32,221 bases of DNA from Candidatus Woesearchaeota archaeon (GTDB taxonomy: Archaea; Nanobdellota; Nanobdellia; SCGC-AAA011-G17; UBA489), in the NCBI GenBank assembly GCA_016845225.1, contig JAERTB010000014.1, forward strand, positions 1 to 32,221, in the 5' to 3' direction. Positions 18,860-27,242 of the stretch are shown in pieces (positions within the stretch are counted from its first letter, which is position 1; the number at the start of each line of letters is the position of its first letter). The position numbers and the translations under genes are program-made. A model generated the notes under the pieces. That model worked only from the letters and a program-made list of their open reading frames with translations. It ran no database searches and had not been told where the DNA came from.

Positions 18860-19358
18860 TTTCCATAATGTTTTTCGCTTCTTCTGCAATCTCACCAAGA
18901 TTTAGAATTATTAATTCGTACATTCTTTTTACAATTAATTCGTAAAGTGCTTCTTTTAATTCACCTGAACAGTAAGGCATTATTTCGTCCATTTTTAGAA
19001 GGTCTTTTTCTTTCAGAACCTTTCTTGGAATGTCACATTTCATAGACTTTCCTTCTAATAGTGATTTATGTTCTGGAGGTAATCCTTCTTGGGCTCTTTC
19101 AAAAGTTATTTTTAGATTACATTTATTTCCAATTATTGGCGTTAATTTATAGTGATAAACATTATTACTTCTAGAAAGATAAACTTCTGAAGGAGAACAT
19201 GATTTTGCATTTTCTGAAAAACAATATTGGTCTTTACCACAATACTCTCTGGTCATTCCAGAATAATATGCTAAGAAAAATATTCCAGTTAAAATTATGG
19301 AGAGGAGGATAAGTTTCATACCGCTTCTGAGTTTTTTATTCTCTGAGTATTCTACCAC
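18855..19358 (-). CDS. hypothetical single-TM protein with extracytoplasmic domain
   Basis: N-terminal TM GMKLILLSIILTGIFFLAYYSG; several Cys after it. Confidence 0.65.
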   Translation of the reverse strand: MVEYSENKKLRSGMKLILLSIILTGIFFLAYYSGMTREYCGKDQYCFSENAKSCSPSEVYLSRSNNVYHYKLTPIIGNKCNLKITFERAQEGLPPEHKSLLEGKSMKCDIPRKVLKEKDLLKMDEIMPYCSGELKEALYELIVKRMYELIILNLGEIAEEAKNIMEM

Positions 19359-19382
19359 TTATTCACCCTCCGCCTTTTTATT

Positions 19383-20690
19383 TTAACATAAGTCTTTTTT
19401 TGTAAAAACTTTTACTCTTGACTTCACGTCTTTAAGATAAGACTTTTTGCCTATTAAATATCTTACTCTTGAATTTTCTGCAGATTCTAATAGTTCTTTT
19501 GTTAAAGATCCATCAATAACTACTGCACTAGTCGCTTTTCCTAGTCCTTCCATTGTGGAAGCAGCTTCTTTTGCAGGAACTTTTCCTAAGATATTACCTT
19601 TACCATCTAATAGACAAGCATTTTTAGTTCCATCCATCTCCTTGATTAAATTAACAAATTTTTCTTTTTGTTTTAATGGAATTCTAAATTCTCTTTCTTG
19701 ATAGTTGTCTCTGGAGTTGAACCTTCCTCTACCTCTGTCATTTTTATTGAAAGGTTTTCTTTCAGGTCTTCCTCTGCCTCTGTCATTCCTGTCAAAAGAT
19801 TTTCTTTCAGGTCTTCCTCTACTTTGCCTATCTCCAACTTTTGGTTTAGTTCTTGAAGGCCTTTTAGTTTCTAATGCTGTTTTCAAGGTAACTTTTCCTC
19901 TAAGTGCTTGATGGATTTCTTTATGAGTTATTTCTTCTACTTCTTTTCCATCAGGCGCCTTTGCAACAAAATCAATTTTTGCGACTTCTGCAAGTTCTTT
20001 AACAATTAAATCTCCGCCTCTATCTCCGTCTACAAAAACTGTAACTTCTTTGCTTTTTGCCATGTCTATTACTGTTTGTGGAACTGAGGTTCCATTCATA
20101 GAAACTGCATTTTTGATATCATATTTTAGAAGATTAATTACATCTGCTCTTCCTTCAACTAGAATTACTGATTCAGCATTTTCTACCTCTGGGCCTGCAG
20201 GTAATTTATCTTTACCATATTTTACAATGTCTGCAACTCTTACCGCATTGGTAACTTCTTCTTTGATTTCTCTTGAATCAGGTAAAGTTCCATGTGTAAA
20301 TTTACTTAGAAGACTTTTAGCACGACCAATTAATTGATCTCTTTTAGCTGCCCGTACATCTTCTAATCCTGTAACTTTAACTTCTGCATTACAAGGACCA
20401 ATTCTTTGAATTGTTTCTAATGCAGCTGCAACTAGTGCTGTTTCTGTTTTATCTAAAGAACTAGGAATACTTATTTTTCCAGAAGTTTTTCCATCTTTGT
20501 TTGTGGTTTCTACTTCTATTCTTCCAATTCTACCAGAACTTTGTAATTCTCTTAATTCTAGGTCTGAACCTAATAATCCTTCTGTTTGTCCAAAAACTGA
20601 ACCAATAACATCAGGTCTGTCTACCATACCATCAATATTGATTGTAGCATGAATTATGTATTTAGCTGATACTAAACTTATTTTTCCCAT
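19383..20690 (-). CDS. dnaG: archaeal DnaG-like primase/exosome subunit with Arg/Gly-rich insert
   Basis: KYIIHATINIDGMVDRPDVIGSVFGQTEGLLGSDLELRELQSSGRIGRIEV; TOPRIM VILVEGRADVINLL...VFVDGDRGGDLI. Start refined to MGKISLV with upstream GGAG. Confidence 0.94.
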   Translation of the reverse strand: MGKISLVSAKYIIHATINIDGMVDRPDVIGSVFGQTEGLLGSDLELRELQSSGRIGRIEVETTNKDGKTSGKISIPSSLDKTETALVAAALETIQRIGPCNAEVKVTGLEDVRAAKRDQLIGRAKSLLSKFTHGTLPDSREIKEEVTNAVRVADIVKYGKDKLPAGPEVENAESVILVEGRADVINLLKYDIKNAVSMNGTSVPQTVIDMAKSKEVTVFVDGDRGGDLIVKELAEVAKIDFVAKAPDGKEVEEITHKEIHQALRGKVTLKTALETKRPSRTKPKVGDRQSRGRPERKSFDRNDRGRGRPERKPFNKNDRGRGRFNSRDNYQEREFRIPLKQKEKFVNLIKEMDGTKNACLLDGKGNILGKVPAKEAASTMEGLGKATSAVVIDGSLTKELLESAENSRVRYLIGKKSYLKDVKSRVKVFTKKDLC

Positions 20691-20880
20691 TTTGTGCTCC
20701 TTTATCGCACTCTGTTGGTTCATTATAGAATAAGTGAAACGTGTTTTACCATTAAACTTTTTAAATTTCGAGTTTTATGCTGTTAATCGACTAATTTGCC
20801 GTAAATATTAATTTTTTCTAACGTTTTTATTCAAATAATAAACTTTTGCGATGTGTGATTTATTAATAATTGTGAATTTT

Positions 20881-20950
20881 GCCCACAGTTAACTCTCAAG
20901 TTCCTTGCTTGATAATTATCGTGCTCAATTGAGTGATTCTCAAGTGGGCT
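20881..20950 (-). ncRNA. candidate structured small RNA (no recognised family)
   Basis: 6-bp closing stem (20881-20886 gcccac with 20944-20949 gtgggc) enclosing short hairpins; minus-strand TATATAAA at 20973-20980 predicts a start near 20950. Confidence 0.35.
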
Positions 20951-20972
20951 AGTTTATTGTAGAAAAAGGGCG

Positions 20973-20980
20973 TTTATATA
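20973..20980 (-). promoter_or_regulatory. TATA box ahead of candidate RNA
   Basis: Minus strand reads AAACTATATAAACG. Confidence 0.45.
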
Positions 20981-20982
20981 GT

Positions 20983-21477
20983 TTACTTTTTGAGTTTTGG
21001 AGCCTTGAAATGGTCTTTAATGGTGTTTCTAAGGTCTCTAGTCTCTTTTTTTAGTAGTTTTTCGTCAATTTCATATCTGCTGTTGCCTATAAATCTATCA
21101 TAGAATTCTCTAATGAATCTGTATAGGTTTTTTCTTGTCCATACATCTTCATAATCTCTTTTAATGAAATTGTTTAGTACGACTAAAACATCTCCTTCTT
21201 GGATTATTTTGTTTTTTTGTTTGATGTTTTTTAATTCTGTACCTATAAGTGCAACAATAATACTAATTTTTGCATAATCTGAAACTTTCTTATTTAATTC
21301 TAAAACTATTTTTGTGTTTTGCCCTTCTTCACCTTTACTTATTTCATATTTCTTTTCATCGATATTGTACTGATGGTGTTTCCCCCATCTGGTTATCTCT
21401 TTGTAAATATCATTAAATTTTAGTTTACCACTAAACTTTACTTCAATTCCTCTTTCGACAAAATCTGTGTATCCCAT
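20983..21477 (-). CDS. hypothetical protein, paralogue of 21479..21979
   Basis: Clean ORF; NKKVSDYAKISIIVALIG...QEGDVLVVLNNFIKRDYED...IREFYDRFI aligns with its neighbour. Confidence 0.7.
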   Translation of the reverse strand: MGYTDFVERGIEVKFSGKLKFNDIYKEITRWGKHHQYNIDEKKYEISKGEEGQNTKIVLELNKKVSDYAKISIIVALIGTELKNIKQKNKIIQEGDVLVVLNNFIKRDYEDVWTRKNLYRFIREFYDRFIGNSRYEIDEKLLKKETRDLRNTIKDHFKAPKLKK

Positions 21478-21478
21478 T

Positions 21479-21979
21479 TTAATATAAATTTTCTTTAATT
21501 ACTTTTATTAATTCTTTTCCTTCTTCATCTAATTTATCTTCATAATCATCTAGTTTTTCTGCTATAATAAACTTTTCATAAAGGTGTCTTTGGATTTTAC
21601 CTGGTAAATTTTCTTTGAAACTTTTTTCATAATTTTTAGTCATGCTTGAAGAAAGTCTAAATTCAAAATCTCCTTTTTGGAGTTTTTTATTTTTTATTTT
21701 TACATCTCCTTGCCTTAATGTGATTATTTTTACTTCTGTTTTGAATTTTACATATTCGCTTACTTTTTTTTCACATTTCCATTCAATTGTTAATTCCTTT
21801 CCACTGGGTTTAACTGATTCGCTATGGTCTTTATCCTGAATGTAGTATCCTAAATCATCTAGAATTTCTTTACATTCTTTTAGAATTTTAGGTAAATTAT
21901 ATAGGCCGCTATGTTTAATCAGATAATAACTAGCGCCTCCGCCATAGATATCTAGCGTTTCTTTACTTTCTTTACCCAT
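21479..21979 (-). CDS. hypothetical protein, paralogue of 20983..21477
   Basis: CEKKVSEYVKFKTEVKIITL...QKGDFEFRLSSSMTKNYEK...HLYEKFI aligns with its neighbour. Confidence 0.7.
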   Translation of the reverse strand: MGKESKETLDIYGGGASYYLIKHSGLYNLPKILKECKEILDDLGYYIQDKDHSESVKPSGKELTIEWKCEKKVSEYVKFKTEVKIITLRQGDVKIKNKKLQKGDFEFRLSSSMTKNYEKSFKENLPGKIQRHLYEKFIIAEKLDDYEDKLDEEGKELIKVIKENLY

Positions 21980-21980
21980 T

Positions 21981-22709
21981 TTATTTTTTTGTACCTTCTT
22001 TTGTAAGGATGATTATGTTTCCTCTTCCTTTTTTTATTTTCTTTACTAATTTTCTAGATTCTAAATCTGTAATCATTAAAGATATCTTTGCTTCACTTGA
22101 TGGGAACTTTTTTCTTATTTCTTTTTGAGTGCTTCTTCCACCTTGTTCTTTTATGAATTTTAGTAATTTTTCTAAATCTTCTTCTGTTTCGCTTTTTAGA
22201 TCACTTTCATCTAAGTCTTTTATGAAATGTCCTTTTGCAAAATGTAGGTATAATATGATAATTAGTAATGCAATAATTGTGATTATGATTCCTAAATTTG
22301 ATGATTCTTTTTCTTCATCTAAACTTAAATTAGCTTCGCTAAAATTTCCAAAATCAGTAATATCATCTTCATTTAATACATTTCCTAATGATGGAATAAG
22401 AATTAAGTCTAAAGTATAAATCCCTCCCTCGTTGATTCTAATACTTTCTTCTAATTCATAAGTGTCATCTTCCCCATAATACGTTGCAGAAATTGTATAT
22501 TCTCCTGGAGGAATTTCAAAAGAATAAGCTCCATCTTTTGAAACTGCCATTTGTTTTGGTTCAGTATCTACAGTAACAATTGCTTTATCTAATTCTTCTA
22601 AGAAAATATCATATACTGAACCCTGAATTGTTGCTGCATTAACTAATGGTGAAAATGCTAGCACAGCTAAAATGATTGTGATGATTTTAGTTATGTTTTG
22701 TTTTTTCAT
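21981..22709 (-). CDS. membrane protein: signal, carboxypeptidase-regulatory-like beta-sandwich, TM, cytoplasmic winged-helix domain
   Basis: ATIQGSVYDIFLEELDKAIVTVDT...GAYSFEIPPGEYTISATY; TM LGIIITIIALLIIILYLHFAKG; wHTH LEKLLKFIKEQGGRSTQKEIRKKFPSSEAKISLMITDLESRKLVKKIKKGRGNIIILT. Confidence 0.75.
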   Translation of the reverse strand: MKKQNITKIITIILAVLAFSPLVNAATIQGSVYDIFLEELDKAIVTVDTEPKQMAVSKDGAYSFEIPPGEYTISATYYGEDDTYELEESIRINEGGIYTLDLILIPSLGNVLNEDDITDFGNFSEANLSLDEEKESSNLGIIITIIALLIIILYLHFAKGHFIKDLDESDLKSETEEDLEKLLKFIKEQGGRSTQKEIRKKFPSSEAKISLMITDLESRKLVKKIKKGRGNIIILTKEGTKK

Positions 22710-22783
22710 ATTTGATTGGCTGTATGTAAAATATAAAAACCTTTCTTATGGAATTTTTTGGGTAATCTACCTAATTAGAAGAG

Positions 22784-22812
22784 ATTAAAGTTTCCTAAAG
22801 TTTCCCTAAAGT
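22784..22812 (+). promoter_or_regulatory. three TAAAGT iterons upstream of a TATA box (gcttataaac)
   Basis: ATTAAAGTTTCCTAAAGTTTCCCTAAAGT with 10-11 bp spacing, directly before the TATA of the 22875 gene. Confidence 0.45.
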
Positions 22813-22874
22813 ATGCTTATAAACAATATCTTACAGATTATATTAAATTAGATTCATATCCGGAGGTATAAAAT

Positions 22875-23825
22875 ATGAAAAAATTAATGAAAAAGGGCTT
22901 TACCTTAGGTATGGCTTTAATGTTTTTAGTTAGTATTGTTCCTGCAGCATTTGCTCAAGAAGATACAGATGCTACTGAAACAAATATGAAATATATAGAT
23001 GCTAGTTCTGGAAGAGTAACTGTAAAGAGAGTTCCTACAAGGGGACCAATTACTACTGATGCAGAAGCAAATCCTATTGCAGTTAATCCAATTAGCATAA
23101 GGCCTATTGCTATAACTGATAGAGGTGCTGTGGGTCATACATTAAAAAAAGTAGATGATGATGTTGAAAAAAGTAAAAGAAGAAGTAAAATAAAAAACTC
23201 GATTGACCATTATCGTAAAAAGATTAAGTATCTTATGTCTGATAAATTCTTAGAGGAAGATAATTATAATGAAAAAAAAGCAGCAAGGTTTTTAGTTTTT
23301 TCTACATTATTGACTGAAAGGGCAATTGACTTTTTAGATCATGTTGAAACTAGAGCTGAAAATTCTCCAAAGTTTTTAGAGAAACATCCAGAAGCATTAG
23401 AAAAAATTGCTGAAAAGAGGGAGCAACTATCCGGAATCTATGAAGGGCTTTATGATATTGTATCTGATGGAGGATTAAGCGAAATGGGTCTTACTTCTTT
23501 AGATAAAGATCTTTATCAAGAAGTTAAGGAAACATATCTTATTTCTCTTGGAAAGGAACTTAAGTCAATTGCTAAGAATAAATACATTTTAGCATATAGA
23601 AAACATAACAAAGACAAGGTTGTTAAAAAACTTAAAACTTCTGCTAAAAAATGGAAAAAGAAATATGGCGCAGACAAAGTTAAGGGTGTTGAAGTTGAAA
23701 TAGAAAGATATGAAACAACTGGAGATATAGGTGCTGTTAAAACTGAAATAACCAAATTAATTGCTGTTGAAGTTGAACCAGTTATGTTAGAAGATAAGGA
23801 TGAAATAGAAGAGGATTCTGATTAA
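22875..23825 (+). CDS. secreted hypothetical protein
   Basis: SD ggaggt; signal peptide MKKLMKKGFTLGMALMFLVSIVPAAFAQE; helical charged body. Confidence 0.75.
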   Translation: MKKLMKKGFTLGMALMFLVSIVPAAFAQEDTDATETNMKYIDASSGRVTVKRVPTRGPITTDAEANPIAVNPISIRPIAITDRGAVGHTLKKVDDDVEKSKRRSKIKNSIDHYRKKIKYLMSDKFLEEDNYNEKKAARFLVFSTLLTERAIDFLDHVETRAENSPKFLEKHPEALEKIAEKREQLSGIYEGLYDIVSDGGLSEMGLTSLDKDLYQEVKETYLISLGKELKSIAKNKYILAYRKHNKDKVVKKLKTSAKKWKKKYGADKVKGVEVEIERYETTGDIGAVKTEITKLIAVEVEPVMLEDKDEIEEDSD

Positions 23826-23912
23826 TCAAGAATTGGTTTTATTTGATTGGAAACATTTAAATAGAGCCTTTCCTTGCTTATTTTATCGAAATATTAACGA
23901 GGTGTTAACAAT

Positions 23913-24134
23913 ATGAAAAAATTAATGATTTTCGCGGTTTTCTTAATGTTGATGGTTTTTGTTGCTGGTTGTGCTCCAAAGAGTGCTCCTAAGACTCCAG
24001 AAACTCCTGCACCTGAACCGCCAGTTGGTGATGATTCTGTCCCTGAATTAGACGAAGAATTTGGAGATTTAGATGATTTCGAAACTGAAGATTTTGAAGA
24101 TTTTGAAGATTTAGGCGATTCTTTTACAATTTAG
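23913..24134 (+). CDS. small putative lipoprotein with acidic tail
   Basis: MKKLMIFAVFLMLMVFVAGCAPK (lipobox VAGC) followed by Pro-rich and Asp/Glu/Phe-rich sequence. Confidence 0.7.
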   Translation: MKKLMIFAVFLMLMVFVAGCAPKSAPKTPETPAPEPPVGDDSVPELDEEFGDLDDFETEDFEDFEDLGDSFTI

Positions 24135-24143
24135 GGTCCCTAA
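24131..24143 (+). terminator. hairpin plus T-tract terminator
   Basis: ttagggtccctaa followed by tttctttcttttttt. Confidence 0.45.
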
Positions 24144-24223
24144 TTTCTTTCTTTTTTTACCACTGTTTAATGATTAAAAACCTAAAGTTTTTTAAAGGAT
24201 AAATTCTATTTTTTTGCTATAAA

Positions 24224-25030
24224 ATGATAGTAAAAGAAGAACTTTTGAAGAAATTGAGAGCAGCATTTGACCTTAATATTTATGAAGTTAAAATTTGGAC
24301 TGCTTTGCTATGTAGAGGCGTAGCTACAGCTGGAGAACTTAGCGATATTTCTCAAATTCCTAGAAGTAGAAGTTATGACGTATTGGATTCACTTGAAAAG
24401 AAAGGTTTTGTAATGATGAAACTAGGAAAACCTATCAAATATTTAGCAATTAAACCTGAAGAAATTATTAGAAGAATTAAGGATCAAGTTAAAGAAAAAA
24501 GTAAAGCTAGATTAACAGAATTAGAAAATATTAAAGGGGAAAATATTTATGAAGATCTTCAATTATTATATACTCAAGGTATTCAAAAAATAGACCATTC
24601 TAATTTATCTGGTGCTGTTACTGGAAGAGATAATATTTATACACAATTAAAAAGCATGATTGAAGGTGCTGAAAATGAAGTGATGATTGCAACTACAGAA
24701 GAAGGAGCTTTAAGAAAACTTAAGAAATTCAAAAATCTGTTTACTAGATTAGATAAGAAGGGCGTAAAGGTTAAAATTGCAGCGCCATTGACAGGATTAG
24801 ACAAGCCAATTCTTAAAGATCTTAAGGGTGTAGTAGAGATTAAAAAATTAGAAGGAATAAATGCAAGATTTTGTTTAGTTGATAGAACACAAATGTTGTT
24901 TATGGTTTCAGATGATCAAAATGTTCATGAAGCATATGATTCAGCAATTTGGGCAAGTTCTCCTTTTTTTACAAATTCTTTTAGCTCAATGTTTGATACT
25001 GTTTGGAATAGTTCTTCTAAGGTTGAGTGA
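24224..25030 (+). CDS. TrmB-family transcriptional regulator
   Basis: HTH LNIYEVKIWTALLCRGVATAGELSDISQIPRSRSYDVLDSLEKKGFVMMKLGKPIKYLAIKPEEII plus C-terminal TrmB-type domain. Confidence 0.88.
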   Translation: MIVKEELLKKLRAAFDLNIYEVKIWTALLCRGVATAGELSDISQIPRSRSYDVLDSLEKKGFVMMKLGKPIKYLAIKPEEIIRRIKDQVKEKSKARLTELENIKGENIYEDLQLLYTQGIQKIDHSNLSGAVTGRDNIYTQLKSMIEGAENEVMIATTEEGALRKLKKFKNLFTRLDKKGVKVKIAAPLTGLDKPILKDLKGVVEIKKLEGINARFCLVDRTQMLFMVSDDQNVHEAYDSAIWASSPFFTNSFSSMFDTVWNSSSKVE

Positions 25031-25353
25031 TTTGGATGGATGAAGATTCAAATTATCTTGAAGTGGGGTTACATATTTATTCTGATGATTGTGTTACTAA
25101 ATTTAGAGCTAGCTCTAAATCATATGGCCCTCTCGAAGCAGATAGTGCTGAAGAGTTAGGAAGATTAGTTGTAAATTATTATCCTAAAAAATTTATTAAG
25201 TTCAAAAACGGTGTTTATTTTTTTTGTGGAAAAAAATTTATGATTGATCAAAGAGATAAACATAGTAAATATTTTTCTAAAGAAGAGATGATAAGTTTTC
25301 ATTCTAAACGTTGGGAAACTTTAGAAAATTTAATTGACGAAAGCGAAATTTAG
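25027..25353 (+). CDS. hypothetical small protein
   Basis: ORF overlaps the TrmB stop by 4 nt, consistent with translational coupling. Confidence 0.55.
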   Translation: MIWMDEDSNYLEVGLHIYSDDCVTKFRASSKSYGPLEADSAEELGRLVVNYYPKKFIKFKNGVYFFCGKKFMIDQRDKHSKYFSKEEMISFHSKRWETLENLIDESEI

Positions 25354-25504
25354 TTTTTTTATTTATTTTTATTAATGATAACACTTATATACTATAATAT
25401 ATAGATTAAAAGAGTAATCACAAACTACATTTTGTAAAATGTTTTGTAATTGCAATAAATAAAACCAAAAAATAAGTTCATGATAATGCGTGAACGGAGG
25501 AAAA

Positions 25505-25816
25505 ATGGTTAGAAGAAAAATAAAAAGAGCTGTTAGAAAATCAGTAAGAAAAGTTACTAGAAAAGTAGCAAGAAAAACTGTTAGAAAAACAGCAAAAAAA
25601 GCAGTAAGAAAAAGAACTGCAAAAAGAACAGTAAGAAAAACTGTTAGAAAAAGAGTTGCTAAGAGAGCAACTAGAAAGACTACAAGAAAGAGAGTTGCTA
25701 AGAGAGCAACTAGAAAGACTACAAGAAAGGCAACTAAAAGAAAAACAGTAAGAAAAACTGTTAGAAAAGCAGTAAAAAAAAGAACTGCAAAAAGAACAAC
25801 CAGAAGAAGAAAATAA
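25505..25816 (+). CDS. Arg/Lys-rich low-complexity protein (histone H1/Hc1-like tail composition)
   Basis: MVRRKIKRAVRKSVRKVTRKVARKTVRK...; ATG at 25505 preceded by ggagg; almost only K, R, A, T, V. Confidence 0.75.
   Translation: MVRRKIKRAVRKSVRKVTRKVARKTVRKTAKKAVRKRTAKRTVRKTVRKRVAKRATRKTTRKRVAKRATRKTTRKATKRKTVRKTVRKAVKKRTAKRTTRRRK
25652..25729 (+). repeat. perfect 39-bp tandem duplication (13 codons) inside the basic-protein gene
   Basis: agagttgctaagagagcaactagaaagactacaagaaag at 25652-25690 and 25691-25729. Confidence 0.95.
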
Positions 25817-25832
25817 TTTTTTAATGGTTGAA

Positions 25833-25851
25833 AGGGCCCTTAATGGGCCCT
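25833..25851. terminator. bidirectional hairpin terminator between convergent genes
   Basis: agggccc-ttaat-gggccct with A/T tracts on both sides. Confidence 0.6.
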
Positions 25852-25862
25852 AATTTTTAATT

Positions 25863-26135
25863 TTATTTTGTATAGAATTCTTTGAATTCTGATGCTGTTG
25901 AGATATATACAGGTTGGGCATTTTCATTCAGATCGCCTGTTAGCTCTGAAGCTTCACCATACTCAAAAACTTTGTGCGTAGGTATATGTGATTCAATTTC
26001 ATCTAATTTATCCACTAGGTCGCCTAATGAGTCTCCCTTAAGATAAAAGATATGATCTTTGTCTCCCTCTGCTACAAACTTTGTAGAACAATTTACTTTG
26101 TCGTAAAGTGTGCTCTCTAAAAAATATTCTTTCAT
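25863..26135 (-). CDS. hypothetical small protein
   Basis: Refined start MKEYFLESTLYDKVNCSTKFVAEGDKD. Confidence 0.6.
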   Translation of the reverse strand: MKEYFLESTLYDKVNCSTKFVAEGDKDHIFYLKGDSLGDLVDKLDEIESHIPTHKVFEYGEASELTGDLNENAQPVYISTASEFKEFYTK

Positions 26136-26225
26136 TATTATCCATCTCCAAACACTATTTACCTTTCGGTAGATGATAATCAATACTGCTTAGTTTAAAA
26201 GGTTTTATGGTATAAAAAAGAAAGA

Positions 26226-26253
26226 AAAAAGTGCGAAATTAATCGCACTTTTT
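26226..26253 (-). terminator. hairpin plus T-tract terminator
   Basis: 11-bp stem AAAAAGTGCGA / TCGCACTTTTT, loop AATTAA, then T-rich on the minus strand. Confidence 0.6.
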
Positions 26254-26259
26254 CTAAAT

Positions 26260-27099
26260 TTATTGGTTTCTAATGTTTTTTACAACTTCTCTTGCATCTT
26301 TGTAGGTTGTTCTTGCAACCTTTGCAGCATTTTTCAAATAATTATTTGATTTTTTAGCAATGTTCAAAGCATCTTGCGCGTTTGAAACATCTCTCCACAT
26401 TGAAACTACATTGTTCCAGTCATTATCTAATGCTGAAATTCTATGTTCCATTTCTGTGATTAATGCTCTTGCTTCAGTTACATCTTTACCGTTGTTTTCT
26501 GCTTGATCAGTTAATTCTGTTACTCTAACCATTAAGGTGTCAAGTTTTTCTTGAACTGCTGCATATTTACAAGCAACTGCTCTTCCTGCTCCTGTGTAAA
26601 CAATACCTTTTACGTTATCCCATCCGTTTTGGAATTTTCTAAGTACTGCATTTAGGTCATCTCTTGTAGCAGTTTCAATATCTAAGTCATTAACTTCTGT
26701 TTTTAGATCTTCTGCCCAATTGATTACTCTATCAAGGAACTCATTTCCATTGTCGTCATCTACACAACTGTTTTCAACAGCTATTTTTGTTCTTTCAGCA
26801 TGTGTAATAATTCCATCAAGGAAATTGCTTAATCTTTGTTGCACTTGTAATGCATCTTCTCTTGTAACTTGTCCTCTTTTCCTAACATCTGCTAGGAAAT
26901 TTTTAAGACCGTTTATGTCTTTCTTTAGTTCAGTTTCTACTTTTTTATGTTGGGTTTTTGCTTTTTCTGCATTAGCTAAAAAAGCTCTGTCCAGTTTTTG
27001 AACTTGTGTTTCTTTTGCAAATACTGCAGCAGGAAACATTCCAACAATAAAAAGAGATAGTACTAAGATAGTACCTATTTTCTTCATTGTATTTTTCAT
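26260..27099 (-). CDS. secreted coiled-coil/helical hypothetical protein
   Basis: Start MKNTMKKIGTILVLSLFIVGMFPAAVFAKE with upstream AGGAG; helical body. Confidence 0.75.
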   Translation of the reverse strand: MKNTMKKIGTILVLSLFIVGMFPAAVFAKETQVQKLDRAFLANAEKAKTQHKKVETELKKDINGLKNFLADVRKRGQVTREDALQVQQRLSNFLDGIITHAERTKIAVENSCVDDDNGNEFLDRVINWAEDLKTEVNDLDIETATRDDLNAVLRKFQNGWDNVKGIVYTGAGRAVACKYAAVQEKLDTLMVRVTELTDQAENNGKDVTEARALITEMEHRISALDNDWNNVVSMWRDVSNAQDALNIAKKSNNYLKNAAKVARTTYKDAREVVKNIRNQ

Positions 27100-27242
27100 T
27101 TTTGGTTTCTCCTGTTCAATCCCCCGTTCATTCGAAGTTTTGATCATTATTTTTTTTGACATCTTGTTTGATGTCTGAGATTATTCTGTTCAAAGTTGTT
27201 TATAAAGAAACTTGCAGATTTCTTCATTTGTAGGTTTACTTT

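Noticed and set aside
20881-20950. tRNA interpretation of the structured element
   Set aside because: Only a 6-bp closing stem; no T-loop TTCRA, no D-loop GG, no conserved A14, and no plausible anticodon stem.
25652-25729. CRISPR or mobile-element reading of the 39-bp repeats
   Set aside because: Direct tandem copies without spacers, in frame, encoding the low-complexity protein.
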